Assembly (NCBI RefSeq): GCF_029892485.1
Contig: NZ_JARXVG010000001.1
Span: 620,001 to 684,000 of the forward strand
From: Variovorax boronicumulans
GTDB taxonomy: Bacteria; Pseudomonadota; Gammaproteobacteria; Burkholderiales; Burkholderiaceae_C
Direction: 5' to 3'
Length of the DNA: 64,000 nucleotides
Part shown: positions 49,521-58,683 of the stretch, one piece after another
Layout: the number at the start of each line of letters is the position of its first letter
How positions within the stretch are numbered: position 1 is the first letter of the stretch
Made by a program: the position numbers and the translations under genes
Notes under the pieces: generated by a model
Seen by the model: the letters and a program-made list of their open reading frames with translations, nothing else
Told to the model about the DNA's origin: nothing
Database searches by the model: none

Positions 49521-51818
49521 ATGACCATGACGACGCAATCGACCCTGGGGCGCGACACGCCGCAGGTCACGGGGCGCGCCAAAGTGCTCGGCAAGGCGCA
49601 ATACGCGGGCGACATCAAGGTCGCGGGCATGCTTCACGGCAAGGTCCTGCGCAGCCCCTACCCGCATGCGCGCATCGTCTCGGTGGACATCGCTGAGGCG
49701 TCGGCGCTGCCCGGCGTCAAGGCGGTGCTGACCGGCGTCGACGCACCACGCGCGCTTTGGGGCGTGAGCCACAAGGAGCGGCGCATTCTTGCGGAGGGCG
49801 TGGTGCGCTTCTGCGGCGAAGAGGTCGCCGCCGTCGCTGCGACCACCGAAGAGATCGCGCGGGACGCCCTGGACCTGATCCGCATCGAGTACGAGGAGCT
49901 CCCTGCCGTCCTGCTGCCCGAGGAGGCGCTCGACGAAGAGGCTCCGAACATTCACGACGGCCGCCAGGACAACATCGCGCATGAGATCCGCTTCGAGCGC
50001 GGCAGCGTCGACGAAGGTTTCGCAGAGGCCCATTTGGTTCACGAGGCCACCTACACGACCCATGCGCAGTACCCGGGGTACCTGGAGCCGATGGGATCGG
50101 TCGCCATGCTCGACGCCGAAGGGCGCCTTGTCGTGTGGACCTCGACGCAATCCGCGTTCCTCGCCCGCGCGCGCCTGGCCGCGGCGCTGGAGCGGCCCGT
50201 GTCCACCGTCCGCGTGATCCAGGCGACGACCGGTGGCGGCTTCGGCGGAAAGATCGTGGAGGACGCGAACCAGTTGGTTGCCGGCCTGCTCGCAGTGAAG
50301 ACCGGCAAGCCGGTGCGACTCGTCAACAACCGACTCGAAGACTTTCTCGCGTGCCCCACGAGCCTGCCCGAGCGCATCACGCTCAAGCTGGGCATGACGC
50401 GCGAGGGCCTCATCGTGGCCAAGGACATACGCATCGTCGCGGACTGCGGCGCCTACGCGGGCCTCGCCTCCGAGGTGATGCACGTGAGCGCCATGCGCAG
50501 CGACAACATGCACCGCCTGAAGAACGTGCGCTCGCACGCCACCATGATCTACACCCACACGCCGCCGCACGGCGCCTTCCGCGGCTTCGGCGGCACGCAG
50601 ATGCTGTTCGCGCTGAACAGCCACATCCACACGATGGCCGAGCAGCTCGGGCTCGACCCGGCCGAGGTCCACAAGAAAAATGCCATCGGCGCGGGCGAGG
50701 TGTCGGTGCACGGCTGGAAGGTCGCGAGCACCGGGCTGGTCGAATGCATCGACCAGGCGACGCGCGCGCTGCGCTGGGGCGAGCCGAGGCAGCGCGGCGC
50801 ACCGGGCAGCTCCAAGCGTCGCGGCGTGGGCATGGCCGCGGCCATGCATGTCAGCGGCAACCGCACCATCGGCAATTGGGACGGCTCGACCGTGGTCGTG
50901 AAGATCAACGAAGACGGCCGCGTCGTCGTCCACAGCGGCGAATGCGACATGGGCCAGGGCGCGATGACCATGCTCAGCCAGATCGTCGCGCACGAGTTGA
51001 CCATTCCGCTCTCGCACGTGCACGTGATGGCGCCCGACACCGACGTCGCGCCCTTCGCCATCGGCTCACTCGCATCGCGCGTAACCATCGTCGCGGGCAA
51101 TGCCGCCATCGAGGCGGCCCGCAAAGCGAAAGCGAAGCTCCTCGCGCTGGCCGCCGAACTGCTCGAGGTGCCGATCGATGAGCTCGACATGGCCGACGGC
51201 GCCGTCCACGTGCGCGAGGCGGCCGACCGCCGGCTCACCATCGGCGATCTCGCGCGGCAGCATGTGTGGCGCCATGGCGGCGAGGCCGTCCAGGTGAGCG
51301 CGACATGGGACGCGAAGACCACGATGCACGACGACAAGGTCCACGGCAATATCGCGCCGGCCTATTCATTCGCGGCGCAGGCGGTCGAGGTGGAGGTCGA
51401 CACCGACACGGGGCAGGTCACCGTCGTCGAGAGCTTCGTGTCGGACGACTGCGGAAAGGCTCTCAACCCGATGGCCATCCACGGCCAGACCAACGGCGCG
51501 ACGGTGCAAGCCTTCGGCTGGGCGCTGTACGAGCAGTTGCACTTGGAGGCAGGCCGCATCGCCAACGGCAATTTTGCCGACTACACGATGGCCACGGCCG
51601 ATTCCGTGCCCATGCTGCGCGGCGGCTTCGTCGAATCCAATGACCCGAACGGTCCCTACGGCGCCAAAGGCGCGAGCGAGACGGCGATTCTTCCGGGCGC
51701 GCCCGCAATTGCGAACGCGGTGTACGACGCCATCGGCGTGCGCATCGTCGATCTGCCAATCACGCCCGAAAAAATACTCGCCGCTTTGCGCGACAAGAAG
51801 GAGGCGGCCGGTGCGTGA
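49521..51818 (+). CDS. Xanthine dehydrogenase-family large (molybdopterin) subunit
   Basis: A 765-residue subunit. TGRAKVLGKAQYAGDI at the start, GGGFGGK at about 236, the substrate-pocket motif GAFRGFGGTQ at about 353 (xanthine oxidase-like AFRGFG, not the AYRCSFR of form-I CO dehydrogenase), QGAMTMLSQI and the C-terminal GAKGASETA, whose Glu is the candidate catalytic base. It hydroxylates a carbon next to nitrogen or an aldehyde using water. Its end overlaps the FAD subunit. The substrate is not predictable. Confidence 0.92.
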   Translation: MTMTTQSTLGRDTPQVTGRAKVLGKAQYAGDIKVAGMLHGKVLRSPYPHARIVSVDIAEASALPGVKAVLTGVDAPRALWGVSHKERRILAEGVVRFCGEEVAAVAATTEEIARDALDLIRIEYEELPAVLLPEEALDEEAPNIHDGRQDNIAHEIRFERGSVDEGFAEAHLVHEATYTTHAQYPGYLEPMGSVAMLDAEGRLVVWTSTQSAFLARARLAAALERPVSTVRVIQATTGGGFGGKIVEDANQLVAGLLAVKTGKPVRLVNNRLEDFLACPTSLPERITLKLGMTREGLIVAKDIRIVADCGAYAGLASEVMHVSAMRSDNMHRLKNVRSHATMIYTHTPPHGAFRGFGGTQMLFALNSHIHTMAEQLGLDPAEVHKKNAIGAGEVSVHGWKVASTGLVECIDQATRALRWGEPRQRGAPGSSKRRGVGMAAAMHVSGNRTIGNWDGSTVVVKINEDGRVVVHSGECDMGQGAMTMLSQIVAHELTIPLSHVHVMAPDTDVAPFAIGSLASRVTIVAGNAAIEAARKAKAKLLALAAELLEVPIDELDMADGAVHVREAADRRLTIGDLARQHVWRHGGEAVQVSATWDAKTTMHDDKVHGNIAPAYSFAAQAVEVEVDTDTGQVTVVESFVSDDCGKALNPMAIHGQTNGATVQAFGWALYEQLHLEAGRIANGNFADYTMATADSVPMLRGGFVESNDPNGPYGAKGASETAILPGAPAIANAVYDAIGVRIVDLPITPEKILAALRDKKEAAGA

Positions 51819-52692
51819 TTTCGACTTCCTGCAGCCCGCGTCGGTGTCCGAGGCGACGCACATGCTGGCCGACCTTGGCGACGAATGCCGCGTCATCGCG
51901 GGCGGCACCGCGCTGATGCTGGCAATGCGCCAGCGCATGCTCACGCCCACTCACCTCGTGTCTCTGGGAACGCTGCCCAGCCTGAGGGGCATTGCGTACG
52001 ACGAGACCAAGGGCCTGCGCATCGGCGCGCTCACGCTGCACGCCGAGGTCGCGCGCTCGCCGCTCGTGCAGGCGCACTACCCGATGCTCGCGAGCATGGC
52101 ATCGCGCGTGGCCAATCCACAGGTGCGCAACCAGGGGACCATCGGCGGGAATCTCTGCTATGCCGATCCGGCAACCGATCCGCCCGGCTGCCTCATGGCG
52201 CTGGACGCCGAAGTGGTCGTCACCGGCACGCAGGGCAACCGGGTGATGGGCATCGAGGCGTTCCTCATCGACTACTACACGACCGCGCTGGCGCCGGACG
52301 AGATCTTGTCCGAGATCCGCATTGCACCGCCCGCGCCCGGCACCACCGGCGTGTATTCGCGCTTCTTGCGTACCGCGGCAGAACACCGGCCCCTCGCGAG
52401 CGTGGCCGTCTCGGTACGCCGCAGCGGCATGCGCTGCCATGCCGTGCGGATCGCGGTCGGCGCATCGACACCGATCCCGCTGCGGCTGAGAAGGGCGGAA
52501 GCCTTCCTCGCGGAAAGCGAAGCAACGCTCGAGCGCATCGCCGAGGCCGCCAACATCGTGGCGGCCGACATCGCGCCGGTGTCCGACCTGCGCGGCGCGG
52601 CGGAGTACCGGCGCGACATGGTGCGCGTGGTCGCCCGGCGAACCCTGCTCGAAGTGTTCGGGCTGGACGAGAACGAAGGAGACCGGCCGTGA
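51811..52692 (+). CDS. Molybdenum hydroxylase FAD-binding (medium) subunit
   Basis: A 293-residue subunit with the FAD motifs RVIAGGTALMLAMRQRM and the N-x-G-T-I-G-G-N loop (RNQGTIGGNLCYADPATD), with AAEHRPLASVAVSV later. The GTG at 51811 is preceded by AAGGAGG and overlaps the end of the large subunit. It passes electrons from the iron-sulfur subunit to an acceptor. Confidence 0.92.
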   Translation: MRDFDFLQPASVSEATHMLADLGDECRVIAGGTALMLAMRQRMLTPTHLVSLGTLPSLRGIAYDETKGLRIGALTLHAEVARSPLVQAHYPMLASMASRVANPQVRNQGTIGGNLCYADPATDPPGCLMALDAEVVVTGTQGNRVMGIEAFLIDYYTTALAPDEILSEIRIAPPAPGTTGVYSRFLRTAAEHRPLASVAVSVRRSGMRCHAVRIAVGASTPIPLRLRRAEAFLAESEATLERIAEAANIVAADIAPVSDLRGAAEYRRDMVRVVARRTLLEVFGLDENEGDRP

Positions 52693-53165
52693 GCCAACAC
52701 GACATCGAAGTCACCGTGAACGGTGAAATCCACGCGGTGCAGGTCCCATCTCGGCGCCTCCTGAGCGATTTCCTGCGCGACGACCTGCATCTGACGGGCA
52801 CCAAGCGCGGCTGCGAAACCGGCATCTGCGGCGCTTGCTCGGTCCATCTGGACGGCGAGGTCGTCAAGTCCTGCCTGATGCTCGCGGTGCAGGTAAACGG
52901 CCGCAGCATCACGACTGTCGAGGGCCTGGCGGCGGGCGAGACGCTGCACCCCCTGCAGGAAAGCTTCATGGCCTGCGGTGGCCTGCAATGCGGCTACTGT
53001 ACACCGGGCTTTCTCATGACCTCCTGCGCCATGCTGGCGCAGAACCCGTCGCCCTCCGAAGACCAGGTGCGCCACGGGCTCAACGGCAATCTCTGCCGCT
53101 GCACGGGCTACACCCAGATCGTCGAATCCATTCTTGTTGCCGCGGAGAAGATGCGTGGAAATTGA
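52689..53165 (+). CDS. Molybdenum hydroxylase [2Fe-2S] small subunit
   Basis: A 158-residue iron-sulfur subunit. The plant-ferredoxin-like cluster has Cys in GCETGICGACSVHLDGEVVKSC and the second cluster Cys in CGGLQCGYCTPGF and LCRCTGY. Starts at GTG 52689 overlapping the stop of the FAD subunit (GTGA). The gene order L-M-S is not the CoxM-S-L order of CO dehydrogenases. Confidence 0.93.
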   Translation: MSQHDIEVTVNGEIHAVQVPSRRLLSDFLRDDLHLTGTKRGCETGICGACSVHLDGEVVKSCLMLAVQVNGRSITTVEGLAAGETLHPLQESFMACGGLQCGYCTPGFLMTSCAMLAQNPSPSEDQVRHGLNGNLCRCTGYTQIVESILVAAEKMRGN

Positions 53166-53976
53166 AAAAACTGTTGTCGTTCCCGCCCCCGCGAGCCGCG
53201 TGTGGGAGCTCCTGCTCGATCCTCAGGTGATGGGCGGCTGCGTGCCCGGCATGCAGTCCATCCAGGTCATCAGCGACGTCGAGTACATCGCCGAGATCAA
53301 GGTGAAGGTCTCCTTCATCAGCGCCAAGTTCAAGCTCAAAACCACCATCGTCGAGCAGCGCGCGCCGCACTATCTGCGAACCGAGGGCACGGGCGAAGAC
53401 ACGTCGGTGGCCAGTTCGCTCAAGCAGACCAGCGAGATCTTCCTCGCGGAGCAGCCTGACGGCCAGACCGAACTTCGCATCCTGGTAAAGGTCGATGTGC
53501 TGGGCCGCCTGGGAACCTTCGGGCTGAGCGCCATGAAGACCAAGGCCGACCGCATGTGGGACGAGTTCACCGAGAAGCTCGTGGCGCGGATCACGGGCAC
53601 TGAGGATGCGGCGGCGAGCGGCGTCAAGGTCACGCAAGCGCCGGCGAAGCCGTCTGTGGCAGCGAAGGCGCCGGTGGCGACGCCGGCCTCACCACCGGTT
53701 GCTCGCCAGTCCATCGCAGCGCCGATCGAAGCTCCGCGGCCTGCACCACCGGTCGTCGTGCAGCACGAAGCTTCGGCGCCGGCCGACACTTGGTGGTCGC
53801 GCTGGTTCGGCCGTTCGCACAAGCGCGAGTCGACGGACATCTGCATCGAGATCCATCGCGGCGACACGGTGGTCAAGGTGCTCTGGCCGGTCGAGGGCGC
53901 GAGCCATTGCAGCCAGTGGCTGCGCGACTACCTCGTGCGCCAGGAGCGAGGCATGCAGAACGAGCGCGCCCCATGA
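53155..53976 (+). CDS. CoxG-like SRPBCC protein with long C-terminal extension
   Basis: A 273-residue protein. Residues 1-145 are a CoxG/SRPBCC domain (EIEKTVVVPAPASRVWELLL, VPGMQSIQV, FTEKLVARI). CoxG proteins help anchor or mature molybdenum hydroxylases. Then comes a Pro/Ala-rich linker (about 150-215) and a small C-terminal module (TWWSRWFGRS ... VVKVLWPVEGASHCSQWL) that I do not recognise. The GTG at 53155 overlaps the small-subunit gene; the stop overlaps the next ATG. Confidence 0.8.
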   Translation: MEIEKTVVVPAPASRVWELLLDPQVMGGCVPGMQSIQVISDVEYIAEIKVKVSFISAKFKLKTTIVEQRAPHYLRTEGTGEDTSVASSLKQTSEIFLAEQPDGQTELRILVKVDVLGRLGTFGLSAMKTKADRMWDEFTEKLVARITGTEDAAASGVKVTQAPAKPSVAAKAPVATPASPPVARQSIAAPIEAPRPAPPVVVQHEASAPADTWWSRWFGRSHKRESTDICIEIHRGDTVVKVLWPVEGASHCSQWLRDYLVRQERGMQNERAP

Positions 53977-56333
53977 CGACCGCTGCGAACAGAACCATCC
54001 AGACGGCCTCGCACTGGGGCGTGTATTCGGTCGAGGTGTCGGCGTCCGGCGAGATCGTCTCGACCGTTCCTTTCGCCAACGACCCGGCGCCCACCGCGCT
54101 CGTCCGCAGCCTGCCCGACATGGTGCGCAGCCCGCTGCGTATCGACCGGCCCTACGTCCGCTCGGGGTACCTGAAAAACCGGGAGCGATCGGCGCAGGGC
54201 CGGGGCTCGGAAGCCTTCGTGGCGGTGTCCTGGGACACCGCGCTGGACCTCATCGTGGACGGCATGCAGCGCATCAGGTCGGAGCACGGCAACGAGTCCA
54301 TCTATGGCGGCTCCTACGGCTGGGCGAGTGCGGGGCGCCTGCACCATTCGCCCAGCGTGCTCAAGCGCTTTCTCGGCCTCTTCGGCGGCTACGTCGACAA
54401 GCGCGGCAACCACAGTTTCGGCGCCGCGCTGGGCGTGATGCCCTACGTCACCGGCGACAACGACATCACCGCGATGGTCGTGCCGTGGCCCTCGATCGTC
54501 GCGCACTCCGAACTCGTGGTGATGTTCGGCGGCGCGCACACGAAGAACATGCAGATCGACGCCGGCGGCGCCGTGACGCACGACAACGCCCACTGGATCG
54601 AACGCGCCGCCGCATCGCGCGTGCGCTTCGTCAACATCAGCCCGTCGCGCAGCGACATGACCGAGGGCCTCGAGGCAGACTGGATTCCGATCCGCCCCAA
54701 CACCGACGTCGCGATGATGCTCGGCATGGCGCACTCGCTGGTCGCGCAGGGCCTGCACGATGCCGGCTTTCTCGCCACGCACTGCGAAGGCTATGGCGCC
54801 TTCGAGCGCTACCTGCTCGGGCAGGACGACGGCGTGGCCAAGAGCGCCGCCTGGGCCTCGGCCATCACCGGCGTGCCGGCACGGACCATCGAAGACCTCG
54901 CATTGCGGATGGCGCGCTGCCGCACGCTGGTGACCACCACCTGGTCGATCCAGCGCGCCGACCACGGCGAGCAGCCGGTGTGGGCGACCGTGGCGCTCGC
55001 CTCGATGCTCGGGCAGATCGGCCTGCCCGGCGGCGGCTTCAGCCTCGGGTTCGGCGCGGTCAACGGCATTACGACGAGCCGGCCTGACGGCATTCCGCGC
55101 CCGACGCTTTCGCTGGGCAAGAACCCCGTGCGCAGCTTCGTGCCGGTGGGGCGCGTGGCCGACATGCTGCTGAACCCGGGCAGCGAACTCGAATTCAACG
55201 GCACCACGATCCGCATGCCGGACATCCGGCTCATCTATTCCGTGGGCGGCAACCCCTTTCACCACAACACGCACCTGAACCGCTTCGTGCAGGCCTGGCG
55301 CAAGCCCGAGATGGTGGTGGTGCACGAGCCCTGGTGGAATCCGCCCGCGAAGTACGCCGACATCGTGCTGCCGGCCACGACCACCATGGAGCGCAACGAC
55401 ATCCTCGCGACGGACCTGCAGCGCCACTACATCGCGATGCGCCAGGTCATCGATCCGGTGGGCGGCGCGCGCAACGACATGGACGTCTTCGCGGAGCTCT
55501 CGGAGCGGCTGGGGTTCAGGCAGGCCTACACCGAGGGGCGCGACGAGATGGAGTGGCTGCGGCACATATACACGCAGGCCCGGGAGCGCGCCTTCGCGCT
55601 GGGTTTCTCGCCACCGGCGTTCGACGAATTCTGGGCGGCGGGCAGCTACGAATTTCCGATGGCCGCGGAGCCGCCGCTCTTTCTCTCGGCGTTTCGCGAC
55701 GATCCGGTGGCGAACAGGCTGGCCACGCCTTCGGGAAAGATCGAGCTCTTCTCGCGCCGCATCGAAGCCTTCGGCTACGACGACTGCCCGCCGCACCCCG
55801 CGTGGCTCGAACCGGCCGAATGGCTCGGCGGCGAAAGCGCGGCGCGGTTTCCGTTTCACCTGCTGTCCAACCAGCCCAAGGGGCGGCTGCACAGCCAGAT
55901 GGACGCGGGCGCCGTCAGCCGCGCGACGAAGGTCGATGGCCGCGAGCCATTGACCCTGCATGCATCGGATGCACAGCGCTGCGGCATCGTTGCCGGCGAT
56001 GTGGTGAAGGTCTTCAACGACCGCGGCGCCTTCCTCGCATCGGCCGTGATCTCGTGCGACCTGATGCCCGGCGTGCTGCAGGTGGCGACCGGTGCATGGT
56101 TCGACCCGGAGGACCCCGCGGCGCCGTGCTCCCTCGAGAAGCACGGCAACCCCAACGTGGTGACGATGGACAAGGGCACCTCGCGCCTCACGCAGTCCTC
56201 GGTCGCGCAGACGGTGCTGGTGCAGATCGAGAAGTGCGTGAACCCGCCCAGGGTCAGTGCGTTCGATCTGCCTACAATCGAACGTCATCCAATTGAGATG
56301 GAAACCAACGCCACCAGCCCGTATTCAGGGTAA
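53973..56333 (+). CDS. DMSO reductase-family molybdopterin oxidoreductase (BisC/TorA-like)
   Basis: A 786-residue bis-MGD enzyme without an N-terminal iron-sulfur motif or Tat signal, as in biotin sulfoxide reductase. The probable molybdenum-ligating Ser is in IYGGSYGWASAGR near residue 115; MVFGGAHTKNMQIDAGG, GQIGLPGGGFSLGFG and MDKGTSRLTQSSVAQ are cofactor-contact segments. It overlaps the CoxG-like gene by ATGA, making it part of the hydroxylase operon. It could reduce an S- or N-oxide, or carry out a transhydroxylation. Confidence 0.9.
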   Translation: MTTAANRTIQTASHWGVYSVEVSASGEIVSTVPFANDPAPTALVRSLPDMVRSPLRIDRPYVRSGYLKNRERSAQGRGSEAFVAVSWDTALDLIVDGMQRIRSEHGNESIYGGSYGWASAGRLHHSPSVLKRFLGLFGGYVDKRGNHSFGAALGVMPYVTGDNDITAMVVPWPSIVAHSELVVMFGGAHTKNMQIDAGGAVTHDNAHWIERAAASRVRFVNISPSRSDMTEGLEADWIPIRPNTDVAMMLGMAHSLVAQGLHDAGFLATHCEGYGAFERYLLGQDDGVAKSAAWASAITGVPARTIEDLALRMARCRTLVTTTWSIQRADHGEQPVWATVALASMLGQIGLPGGGFSLGFGAVNGITTSRPDGIPRPTLSLGKNPVRSFVPVGRVADMLLNPGSELEFNGTTIRMPDIRLIYSVGGNPFHHNTHLNRFVQAWRKPEMVVVHEPWWNPPAKYADIVLPATTTMERNDILATDLQRHYIAMRQVIDPVGGARNDMDVFAELSERLGFRQAYTEGRDEMEWLRHIYTQARERAFALGFSPPAFDEFWAAGSYEFPMAAEPPLFLSAFRDDPVANRLATPSGKIELFSRRIEAFGYDDCPPHPAWLEPAEWLGGESAARFPFHLLSNQPKGRLHSQMDAGAVSRATKVDGREPLTLHASDAQRCGIVAGDVVKVFNDRGAFLASAVISCDLMPGVLQVATGAWFDPEDPAAPCSLEKHGNPNVVTMDKGTSRLTQSSVAQTVLVQIEKCVNPPRVSAFDLPTIERHPIEMETNATSPYSG

Positions 56334-56630
56334 GCGCTTCACTTACCCATAGCGCTTGATAAGCGTTTTGCCTATGAGGTGGCGAGGCGCGATCTAGAAC
56401 ATGGACCGCGTGCGAAGGAATCGAAGCCCTCCGCCCGATGAGTATCAAGAAGGCTGCCCCGTACATGTTCTGGGTTGGTCCACATGCCGTTCTTGCCGAA
56501 TCGTGCGCAATCCGCGTGGCTATGTGAACTGGAGCGTCAGGATCGGGAACACAGCGCGCAAGTCGTTCCTTCAAGTCGTCTCCTTGCCGGCTTGCAATCG
56601 CGGGAATGCACTGAAGTGCCGGATGGCCAT

Positions 56631-56950
56631 CTATTGGCGCCCGCTGTCGGCATACGGCAGGGCCGCATTCCGATGCACGCCGAGCAGGTCCGGTTGCAGC
56701 CGCAGGGCCTCTTCGTAGCTCGCCAATGCGCCGTCCACGTCTGAGACACCCTCGAGCACCACGGCGGGATTGAAACGCATCAGCGGATCGTCGGAAAAAA
56801 GCGCAACCCTTTTTTGTAGAGCGACGCGGCCGCATCAAACTCACCGAATTCGCAGCGCATGAAATCGAGATTCAGGTGCGCATGGGCATACGTGGGGTCG
56901 TGCTCCAGGATGCTTCGGTAGAGCACCTCTGCGATCCTGGGGGCCGTTTG
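56631..56950 (-). pseudogene. TPR-repeat protein remnant with frameshift
   Basis: On the minus strand RIAEVLYRSILEHDPTYAHA, then LDFMRCEFGEFDAAASLYKK read as one TPR repeat; after a frame change near the A/T runs at about 56797-56815 the sequence continues as LMRFNPAVVLEGVSDVDGAL and ASYEEALRLQPDLLGVHRNA, ending in TAG. The N-terminal part is not found. It resembles TPR tails of MerR-type regulators in this bacterial group. Confidence 0.6.
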
Positions 56951-57349
56951 CCGCCTTCCGCGATCTGGGAGATGCCGACGTAGCGTACTTCGATGTGAGA
57001 CCCAAGCTGAACGCTGCCATGAACTTGGGCACATCATCAGCTTGATTAAAGAGTGGCTCGCGACAAGACGGCAGGTATCGTTTCACGGAACTCTTGCACA
57101 GACTTCACTCCCACTTCACCCGGGCCAAGCACACTGCATCTCGACAGCGGTTCGGCGCTGGTAGGGGCCGGGGAGAGAAAAGAGCCGCTCAGGGAATCGC
57201 CTCGATGCCAACCGCTGTCACCCTTCAATATTTACTCGTGAGAACGATGCGCCTGTGACAGCCTGCCCTGACACACAGCCGACGCCGGGTATCGCATCAA
57301 TGCGTTGCACCATGCGTAAGCAAGTCAACAGCAGCGGCGGAATTTAGGT
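56951..57349. other. Stretch without a recognisable gene
   Basis: I see no convincing coding sequence. Short open frames exist on both strands (for example a 62-codon frame at 57053-57241) but lack ribosome-binding sites or family features. The part 56334-56630 after the molybdoenzyme gene is likewise empty. The region is likely eroded DNA. Confidence 0.4.
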
Positions 57350-57580
57350 ATGACCACAAAGCAAGAGTTGCCCGACGAGACGCTGAGTGCAATGGCGATC
57401 GGATGGCGCAGGAAGGCGCTCGAAGGAGATCTGCACGCCCGCGGGATAGCGCACGAGCTTGGGACTGAATTGCGCAGGCGTGCTGGTGCGCCCTTCACCA
57501 ACTACGACACCCTCGATATGCGCCCGCTCGAGGTGCGGGCCGCGCGCCCCCGTTGGTGGCGGTTCTGGCGCAGACGCTGA
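57350..57580 (+). CDS. Small basic hypothetical protein
   Basis: A 76-residue protein (MTTKQELPDETLSAMAIGWR) with a helical, Ala/Arg-rich body (ALEGDLHARGIAHELGTELRRR) and a basic Trp/Arg tail (RWWRFWRRR). Codon use is like a real gene of this genome. No domain recognised. It stands alone in a sparse region. Confidence 0.5.
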   Translation: MTTKQELPDETLSAMAIGWRRKALEGDLHARGIAHELGTELRRRAGAPFTNYDTLDMRPLEVRAARPRWWRFWRRR

Positions 57581-57861
57581 GGCCAGGCGCCTGCGCGGGG
57601 CTCCCCTACTGCGCAGACCAACCGACGATAACCACTGGCACGTAAATACCCAACTACCGTCAGCTGGCCGGCCACCTTGAGGCGCGAGAGTCGTAGCCTA
57701 TCGGCCGTTAATCGCGCACCTCACTTCGCACGAATGGTCACTGCCGGGTATTGGCCATTAACACGCTCTCAACTCTCAAGCCTTACTTTAAAAGCGACCA
57801 ACGCAACAAGGGAATACCTACTCCGCGAGTCTCCTCGAGAAACAGCAATTCATGCTGGAGC

Positions 57862-58683
57862 CTACTCTTCTTGATCGTGAGCAAACCCCTTTGAGTCCAA
57901 GATTCGATACTGCTGATGACGGAAGGAGCCAAACCAAAGCCCGACATCCTTTGCGATGGGACGCCCCCTCAAACCTGCGGCATCGATACTCTTGCCACGC
58001 AATGGCACCTGCACTAACCCACTCTTGATTCTTGGTACGTTGTCCCAGGCACCCGCATTGATGCGCGCACTCGCAATAATGGACTGATTTCCTGGCCCTC
58101 CTGTCACAGCCACGAGCAACTTAGGCGATGTCGACGGAGACTTCACCCAACCGTCCAATCTAGAACGGAGTTGCCACCAGCACTCCATGCGCGCACGAAT
58201 CTTCTCATCTGGAGGCGGCGCGGCAAGGTCGTATCCCGGACGCTCCTCGGCATCATCAAAACTAGTTTGATTAATGCGAACAAAAAGCAATGGCCCATGG
58301 TCGCGCACGGCGCGCATCATGGCCTTCGCGTCAAGCGGCTGTACAGTTCTTGACGCAAATTTGTTTGGAACACCCCAAGGCCGAAAGCGGTGAATGCTCT
58401 TCCCCCCGTGCTCATTGAAGAACGGCTGCCCACCTTTCAGTGGTCCATAGGCCGAAATCAGAGCCGTCTCAATTGCATCCGCCATCTCTTTGCTTCCCAG
58501 CGGCCCGACAACCTCCAACCTCGCCGTCTGGCCATGCTTTTCTAGCCAGGCTTCTAGAGCCTTGTTGTGGGTCTTAATGAAGTGCGACCCAGGCCGCATT
58601 GCACGCTTTCCCTGCCCAAAATAGACTGGACAGCCTTGCGCGTCCCGATAAACGTAGACGAAATAGAAACTCTCCGTTGTCAT
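57862..58683 (-). CDS. GIY-YIG-like endonuclease domain protein
   Basis: A 273-residue protein. The first 90 residues match a divergent GIY-YIG nuclease: FYFVYVYRD corresponds to GIY, CPVYFGQGKRAMRPGSH to YIG plus the conserved Arg/His, and the catalytic Glu may be in ADAIETALISAYGPL. The C-terminal 170 residues have no recognised fold (LLVAVTGGPGNQSIIASARI). Base composition is less GC-rich than in the flanks, suggesting transfer. A stand-alone nuclease or a defence-related protein. Confidence 0.6.
   Translation of the reverse strand: MTTESFYFVYVYRDAQGCPVYFGQGKRAMRPGSHFIKTHNKALEAWLEKHGQTARLEVVGPLGSKEMADAIETALISAYGPLKGGQPFFNEHGGKSIHRFRPWGVPNKFASRTVQPLDAKAMMRAVRDHGPLLFVRINQTSFDDAEERPGYDLAAPPPDEKIRARMECWWQLRSRLDGWVKSPSTSPKLLVAVTGGPGNQSIIASARINAGAWDNVPRIKSGLVQVPLRGKSIDAAGLRGRPIAKDVGLWFGSFRHQQYRILDSKGFAHDQEE

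Noticed and set aside
49521..51818. Form-I CO dehydrogenase large subunit
   Set aside because: The active-site loop is AFRGFGG, not AYRCSFR, and the gene order is L-M-S; a CoxG-like gene alone does not make it a CO dehydrogenase.
57053..57241. A 62-codon plus-strand frame
   Set aside because: No Shine-Dalgarno, mixed composition, in an eroded region.
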